A stretch of DNA of 29,829 bases, taken from NCBI GenBank assembly GCA_018136815.1, contig CM030940.1, positions 3,490,500 to 3,520,328 on the forward strand, written 5' to 3'. Both the position numbers and the translations under genes were made by a program. Source of the stretch: Isochrysis galbana. Taxonomy: Eukaryota > Haptophyta > Isochrysidales > Isochrysidaceae. This document shows, in pieces, positions 24,927 to 29,829 of the stretch; position 1 is the stretch's first letter, and each line of letters begins with the position of its first letter. The notes beneath the pieces were generated by a model. It had not been told where the DNA came from. It ran no database searches and worked only from the letters and a program-made list of their open reading frames with translations.

Positions 24927-26199
24927 GAAGCCTTGTGGACGACATGCCAGCCGCTCGCTTGAAAAGGAGGGCGCGTGGCTCACCCGCCCCCTTTTACGGA
25001 CGTCGGCTCCTCCTGAGGGCGGCACCTTGGAGCTCGATGGGCGTGGCTTTGGGCGATGCACTCTCGCTAGCACCTCGCCCTGATTGAGATTGAGCTGGGG
25101 CATGGGAGCCAGTACCGTTTTTGCACTGGCAAGGCTTCGAGGGGAGTAAAGGTGTGCGTGCATGCAAAACAGCACCTCCTTGCACGTACGTAATTGTGAG
25201 AAGAAAGCATCGCGCGATGGCGAGTGTTAGCCTGACCATTCCTCTATGCATAGCCAAGCCCACTTATATGAACATTGTTAACCGTTGAACCACGCATTCA
25301 CGGCTTGACGGCTTGATGCCGACGCTCCCTTGTTGATTGAGAAAGAAGATGGTGCAACTCGAAATTCCTCTCTTTTCTGGACCTCCATTGCTCCCCAATA
25401 ATGGTTTTACAACACTTTTATATTGAAGTGTTCTCACCCCTCGCACGGCCCTAGTTTCGGCCTATAGTGCTACACACGGCGTAAGGGCGAAAGTTGGCGC
25501 GCGCTGGCTAGTGCATAGTTCTTGGTGAGCTGAACTGTAGGGCGGTCAAACAGGGGCTTTTCTTAACTGCTAGTAAGGATTGGGCTGCATTTTTAGACCG
25601 TGGCGCGATGCACGATACACGATACTAAACCTCCGCCAAGGGGGGGCACCTGAGTGGCACCTGCCACCACAGAAATCTTCGCCAAGAAATGGTGCGATGT
25701 GCGATTGGCGATTGGCACACCCTCTATTTATCTATCTACCCCCCTCAGCCCTCCTTCACCTTCACGCACGCTCACGTTCTACCCGTAAAGAATTTGCGGT
25801 CGCGCCCGCGGGGGAATCGGTGCTTCCTGCTTCTTTCATATCTGCTATATCTAAGCTACATTTGGCATTTGATTGCCCTGCCCGATCGATGCAGATGCAG
25901 CGTTGTGGATGTGTCGGGCTGTCGGGCTGCCGACAGTCCGACCGCCCCCTGACCCCCTGTCTGGCGGCTGGCGGCATTGCCCGCCGCGCAGACCGCTAGC
26001 ACTAGGCTAGCAGGGAGCAGGGAACTCACGCATGGGGGCATGCGGGTGAGGGATGAGATTTTGGGCTCTGCTGCGGTCTGGCGTGAGCAGACTAGGAGAC
26101 CTGGCGTCCGCGCTTTCCGCCGCGGGCGGCTTGTGCTTCGCCTTGCGCTTTCGCTCGATGCGGGCCAAGAGCCAAGAGCGGTCGGCCGTCCTCGTCTCC
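24927..26199. other. Region between tepsin and element B
   Basis: It includes the presumed tepsin 3' UTR. Composition is balanced and no coding frame shows recognisable features. No clear polyadenylation signal of the AATAAA type is seen near the stop codon. Confidence 0.5.
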
Positions 26200-26207
26200 C
26201 TCTCCAT

Positions 26208-27143
26208 CCTAGCTGGGAAACACGTGTTTACCGTGTTTCTACGAAAGCCAAACACAGCCGTGTTTTGCCGTGTTTCAAACCCCCTCCTGTTTGGCCGCCG
26301 TGTTTCTAGCAGCAGGCCAGTGGCTAGCGGCGTGCGCGCGCAGTACTGCCGCGCCGCTGCGCCGCTCCACACGACAACCAATGCACCGCCACAGCGTGTG
26401 GTTGGGGTCTTCCTTGCCGAGGCCAAGGATGATGACGGATGCCCAAACCAAACTGCGTTGGTGCGCCTCGCGACAATGGATCGCTTGCGCACTTACTTAC
26501 TGAAGGACAGGCTGACTCAGGCCGGTAGCGGGCGGGGAGCACGCCAACGGTGGTCATGCTTCCCGGCCTGCCACCTGCCACGCGCCACGCGCCACGCGTG
26601 GCGGGCAGGGCCTCCTCGTCACATCATGCCTCGTCGTCGTCTTGCAGGACGGCCGCCCGCTGGCCTCGCGCTCCGTTGAGGAGTTGAGGAGCACGGCCCA
26701 CTGCAGGGGCGCAACGACCGTGGGTGCCCTCTCCTGCCGCGGGGTGTCGGTGTCTCGGCAGGGTCTGCCTCGTCTACTCGTCTGCCTCGTCGCTCGTCGT
26801 TGCACGCGCGCACGCGCCAGGAACGGTCGAGGTTGGGGTTGAACATGGGTGTGAGGGAGGAGAGGGGGGGGGGGGGGGTCGCGCACGGTCACAAGGGAGC
26901 GTAGCGCGGGGCTGCGCGCGGGAGGAGCGGAGCAGCGGAGCCGAGCGCATGGCATGTTGACAATCTACAAAGTACTATACTTAGAGAGAGTTACAGATAT
27001 AGATAGTAGGTAGAGGTAGAGGCCCCCCGCCCCCCCGCTCCCCCGCTGTGTTTGGGACTGTGTTTGGCTGTGTTTCTACGAAACCCAAACACAGACCGTG
27101 TTTCCTGTGTTTGGAGGAGCCCCGGCTGTGTTTCCCAGCTAGG
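26208..27143. mobile_element. Non-autonomous DNA transposon B, perfect TIRs and 8-bp target duplication
   Basis: CCTAGCTGGGAAACAC (26208-26223) is the exact reverse complement of 27128-27143. The 8-bp sequence CTCTCCAT flanks both sides (26200-26207 and 27144-27151). Subterminal GTGTTT/AAACAC arrays occupy 26217-26308 and 27047-27136. A 25-bp segment is shared directly between 26233-26257 and 27070-27094 with one mismatch. Its core GTGTTTCTACG also occurs, inverted, in element A at 10940-10950. Both elements begin CCTA and end TAGG. The 740-bp interior has no recognisable transposase. Because CCT follows the duplication on the right, the boundary could shift by three bases, but TIR symmetry favours the one given. 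Confidence 0.9.
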
Positions 27144-27329
27144 CTCTCCATCCTCCTCCTCAGGATCCTCCTCCTCCTCTAGTCCTCTAGGTCTCTAGGT
27201 CTTGCGTTCGAGCTGCAGCGCTTGGAGCAGCGCTGCGCGCGGTGAAGAATTCCTGCCATTGTCGGTGCGCCGAGATCGTGGCCGAGGCGGTGGCTGTGGC
27301 TGCGGAGGCGGATGTTGTCGCCCTTACTT

Positions 27330-27466
27330 ACTTGGGCGCCAACCCCCCCCCCAAAAAAGATCGAGGATTAGCTAGTGGGGTTGGCTAGGATATAACATTA
27401 ATTATTTTATTTTATTTTATTTTATTTTACTTGGGCGCCAACCCCCCCCCAAAAAAAAGATCGAGG
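27330..27466. repeat. 37-bp direct repeat, 100-bp spacing, flanking (TTTTA)n
   Basis: ACTTGGGCGCCAACCCC, continuing through a C-run and an A-run to GATCGAGG, occurs at 27330-27366 and 27429-27466. The copies differ only in homopolymer length. Between them are about 62 bp ending in a TTTTA pentanucleotide run (27402-27428). It is either a tandem duplication or a duplication flanking an insertion. Confidence 0.85.
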
Positions 27467-27479
27467 TCGTACGCGCCGG

Positions 27480-28145
27480 GAAGGGAGCGAGGAGAGGGGA
27501 GGCACGAAAAAGAAAAGGGGGAAGAGCAGGGGGGGGGGGGGATGTTAACTTTATAGAGGGGGCTGAGGACGAAAGAGAGGGAGGGGGCGGAGGGGGGGGG
27601 GGGGAGGAGGGGAAGAAAGGGGCAGAAAGAGAGGAAAGGGAGGAAGAAGAAGAAGAGAGGGAGACGGCCGAGGAGATCTCCTCTCAGCAGCGGGAGAGAG
27701 AGGGGGAGGGAAGAGAGAGACCCCGCCCCCCCCCCCCCCCCCCCGCTCTCTCTCTCTTACCCTCTCCCCCTCTCTTTCTTCTCTCCCTTCCTGCGGCCCC
27801 CCCACCCTCCCACCCCACCCCGACCGACACCCTGTCACAACATATTTCCCTCTGAATCACGTGGCAGAACTCGCTTCTCTCGCCCTCTCTCTCTTCCTCT
27901 CTCTCCCACTCCCCCGGTCCTCTCCTCGCGCCGCCGCCGCCGCCGGCCGGCGCGCTCCCCGCTCTCCCGCCCAGCCAGCCACAGCTTCCCCCCATCCCCC
28001 AATCCCCCTTCCCCTCATCCCCGCTCCCCTCCCCCCTTCTCCCCCCCCTCCCCCCACCCCCTCCTCCCCTTCCTTCCCCCTCCCTCCTTCGCCCCCCCCT
28101 CTCACAGCCCCTCCTTCTCCCTCCTGCTCCCTCTCTCTCTGCCCA
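27480..28145. repeat. Adjacent homopurine and homopyrimidine blocks
   Basis: 27480-27720 is nearly all purine on the + strand and 27722-28145 nearly all pyrimidine, with the switch marked by a C-run at about 27722-27743. Transcribed together they could form a long imperfect hairpin. Confidence 0.85.
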
Positions 28146-28200
28146 GCAGGGCGCAGAGAGAGAGAGAGAGAGAGTGAGAGAGAAGGGGGGGGGGAGGCAA

Positions 28201-29829
28201 ATGGCAGATCCCCCCGCCCTTTGGATGACAGACGCTCAGCTCTCGGCGCTCATCGACGACATCGACGACAGTCTCAAGTCAGGTGAAGCTCGGTTTCCCC
28301 GCTCTTCCTCTCTCTCTCTCTCTCTGTGCTCTCTGCGCTCCCTCTGTTCTCTCTGCTCTCTCCCTTCTCTCTGACGTCTTTCTGACTTCTCTCTCCCTTG
28401 CCTCTCTCTATTCTCTCTCCATTCTCGCTCCCTCCCCCTTCCCCAACCCGCCCCCACCTCTCTCCCAGCTATTCCCTCTCCCTCTTCCTCCCCGCCATTT
28501 GGACCCATACGCACCCCTAAATGCCCGGCGCTCTACCCCCTCTCCACCTCCCGCCCCGCCCCGACCGTGGGCTGCCGCCAAGACACTCCTCATCCATACA
28601 TTCGCGCGCCACCCGCCCCATCAGACGAAAGCGACTTGGAGGAGCAGCTAGCAAAGCTTGAGCAGTTGGTCAAGCTGTTGTTGCACGGCAAATTCAGCTC
28701 GGAGCAGGCTGTCTTTGTTTGCCGCGTTGCTCTTCCCAGGATGACGTCGACTGTGCTCAAGCTCCGCTTGCCCGAATCAATGTCGGCGAGCGTGGCCGCC
28801 TATCTGACGAGCGTGCTCGAAGCCGCCGTGCCGCTCGTGCGCAAGACCGACCACTGGGAGATTGTCGAGACGGTCCGCGTCATCCTCACCGACGCGCAGT
28901 CGTACCACTTCTACTCGATCATGGGCCCGGAAGTTGCGTCGGTGGTGGGGACCTCGGTGGCGCACACGTCCGCGGGCGGCGAGACGGGCGCGTGCGCGAC
29001 GCGGATGGAGCAAGAGGGCACGGACGAGGAGCGCTCGAGCGTCGACTCAGGCTTCGACGGCTCGCCCTCGGCCAATGAGCGGCCAGAGGAGGAGCGGGCT
29101 TGCGAGAATTTCTCGCCCAGCGAGGATGTGTCCCACAACTACATCCGAAACGTGGAGCACTTCCACGCCGTGGGCGGCTTCGAGGCGCTCATCGCGCGCA
29201 TCGCGCAGGCGCCGCTTCTCAATCTCACCGCGGTGCAGATGCTGATCCGGCCGCTGCTCAAGGTGAAGGAAGTGCTCAAAAAGGCTGTGCTGCAGGCTCA
29301 TGCGCGCAAGGTGGAGAGTGCGCTCACGTGGTATGTCTCGGCGCTCTCGGACGAGATGCTCAAACTCGAGGACCGCAAGTCGATGGGGGAGCTGCAGAAG
29401 TGTCTTGACGTGCTCTTTGATCACGCGCGGCTCCCCGACGGTGCGCTCGCTCTCGACCGACTGCGGCTCGCGCTGGCGCTCAAATGCCTACGCACGCCCA
29501 ACCTAGAGAAGCGGCTGCACGGGCTGTCAGAGATCAAGGAGATGATCGCACAGGTCTTGCGCAAGCAGGAGTACCTGCAGTCGGTGGAGCAGGTGGAGCG
29601 CGACCGCGCCGAGCGTGAGCAGCGGCCGCACCGCGGCCCGGCCCCCGCGCTCCTGCTGCAGATGGCGCAGGCGTCCCCCGACCTCCTCGTGGAGTGGATC
29701 GAGCGCGAGAAGGTTGTTGAGCTCATCTTCGGAGAGGCGCTGCACGACCAGCTGGTGCGGCGCTGCGTCGAGATCCTCGGCTTTCTTGCGACGCAGGGCA
29801 AGATGGACTCGCGCCTGCTGTCGCTGATG
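28201..29829 (+). CDS. USP9X/USP34/USP24-type ubiquitin hydrolase, N-terminal part (runs off window)
   Basis: Exon 1 is 28201-28282 and exon 2 starts at 28625 and is open to the window edge, giving 429 residues so far; the junction is phase 1 and GT-AG. The N-terminus is MADPPALWMTDAQLSAL. Residues about 206-429 match the armadillo-like N-terminal region of large USP9X-class deubiquitinases, from memory of that family. The visible blocks are HFHAVGGFEALIARI, a RPLLKVKEVLKK segment, SDEMLKL, LRLALALKCL with KRLHGLSEIKEMI, and LLVEWIEREKVVELIFG followed by LVRRCVEILGFLA. The catalytic Cys/His domain would lie further right, so activity cannot be judged. Which of the three subfamilies it belongs to is not settled. 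Residues 85-200 include an acidic, Ser-rich insertion. Confidence 0.82.
28283..28624 (+). other. USP gene intron 1
   Basis: GT-AG, 342 bp, donor TCAG|GTGAAG and acceptor CCCATCAG|ACG, with a very CT-rich interior. The split codon gives Asp and the next residues (ESDLEEQLAKLEQL) are helical and acidic. Confidence 0.85.

Larger units (their letters stand above)
27152..28200. other. Upstream and leader region of the USP gene
   Basis: It holds a spaced direct repeat with a TTTTA microsatellite (27330-27466), a purine-rich block (27480-27720), a pyrimidine-rich block (27722-28145) and a short GA run (28150-28197) ending three bases before the ATG. No other gene is seen. Confidence 0.6.

Noticed and set aside
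26053-26679. 208-codon + strand frame
   Set aside because: It crosses the target duplication and left end of transposon B and contains translated GTGTTT repeats, so it is a chance frame.

Overview
The window looks like a GC-rich microbial eukaryote, most likely an alga (a haptophyte is my first guess, from composition and style only). Three genes on the + strand start with a short first exon followed by a GT-AG intron whose phase fits the next exon. Intergenic DNA is full of homopurine/homopyrimidine tracts, G-runs and microsatellites. I see no bacterial operon features, tRNA, rRNA or CRISPR.

Layout. (1) Positions 1-9650 hold the inner part of a Ty3/gypsy chromovirus LTR retrotransposon. The left end lies outside the window, the gag region is broken into several frames, and the Pol frame of about 2380 codons is intact. 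Pol carries an extra domain ahead of the protease: a DNA cytosine methyltransferase of the kind usually seen in phages. (2) Positions 9651-11160 are transposon-rich DNA that includes a 707-bp non-autonomous DNA element with imperfect terminal inverted repeats and a perfect 8-bp target duplication. (3) Positions 11682-16358 encode a 1396-residue Ala/Glu/Arg-rich coiled-coil protein with one intron that is largely a (AC)95 microsatellite. (4) Positions 16359-19197 are mostly non-coding and include a degenerate tandem repeat. (5) Positions 20121-19198 (minus strand) encode a protein with a MuDR/WRKY-GCM1-like zinc-binding region and no transposase core. (6) Positions 21860-24926 encode a three-exon tepsin/MTV1 homologue (AP-4 vesicle coat accessory protein), with ENTH and VHS-like domains and linear motifs matching those that bind the AP-4 beta and epsilon ears. 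(7) Positions 26208-27143 are a second, 936-bp member of the same non-autonomous element family, with perfect 16-bp terminal inverted repeats and a perfect 8-bp target duplication. (8) From 28201 to the right edge lies the 5' part of a large USP9X/USP34/USP24-type ubiquitin hydrolase gene.

The host genes do not form a pathway. Tepsin belongs to AP-4 traffic from the trans-Golgi network and the USP to deubiquitination; the coiled-coil and zinc-binding proteins have unknown roles. The strongest candidates for something new are the methyltransferase-carrying chromovirus and the CCTA...TAGG element family with subterminal GTGTTT/AAACAC arrays.
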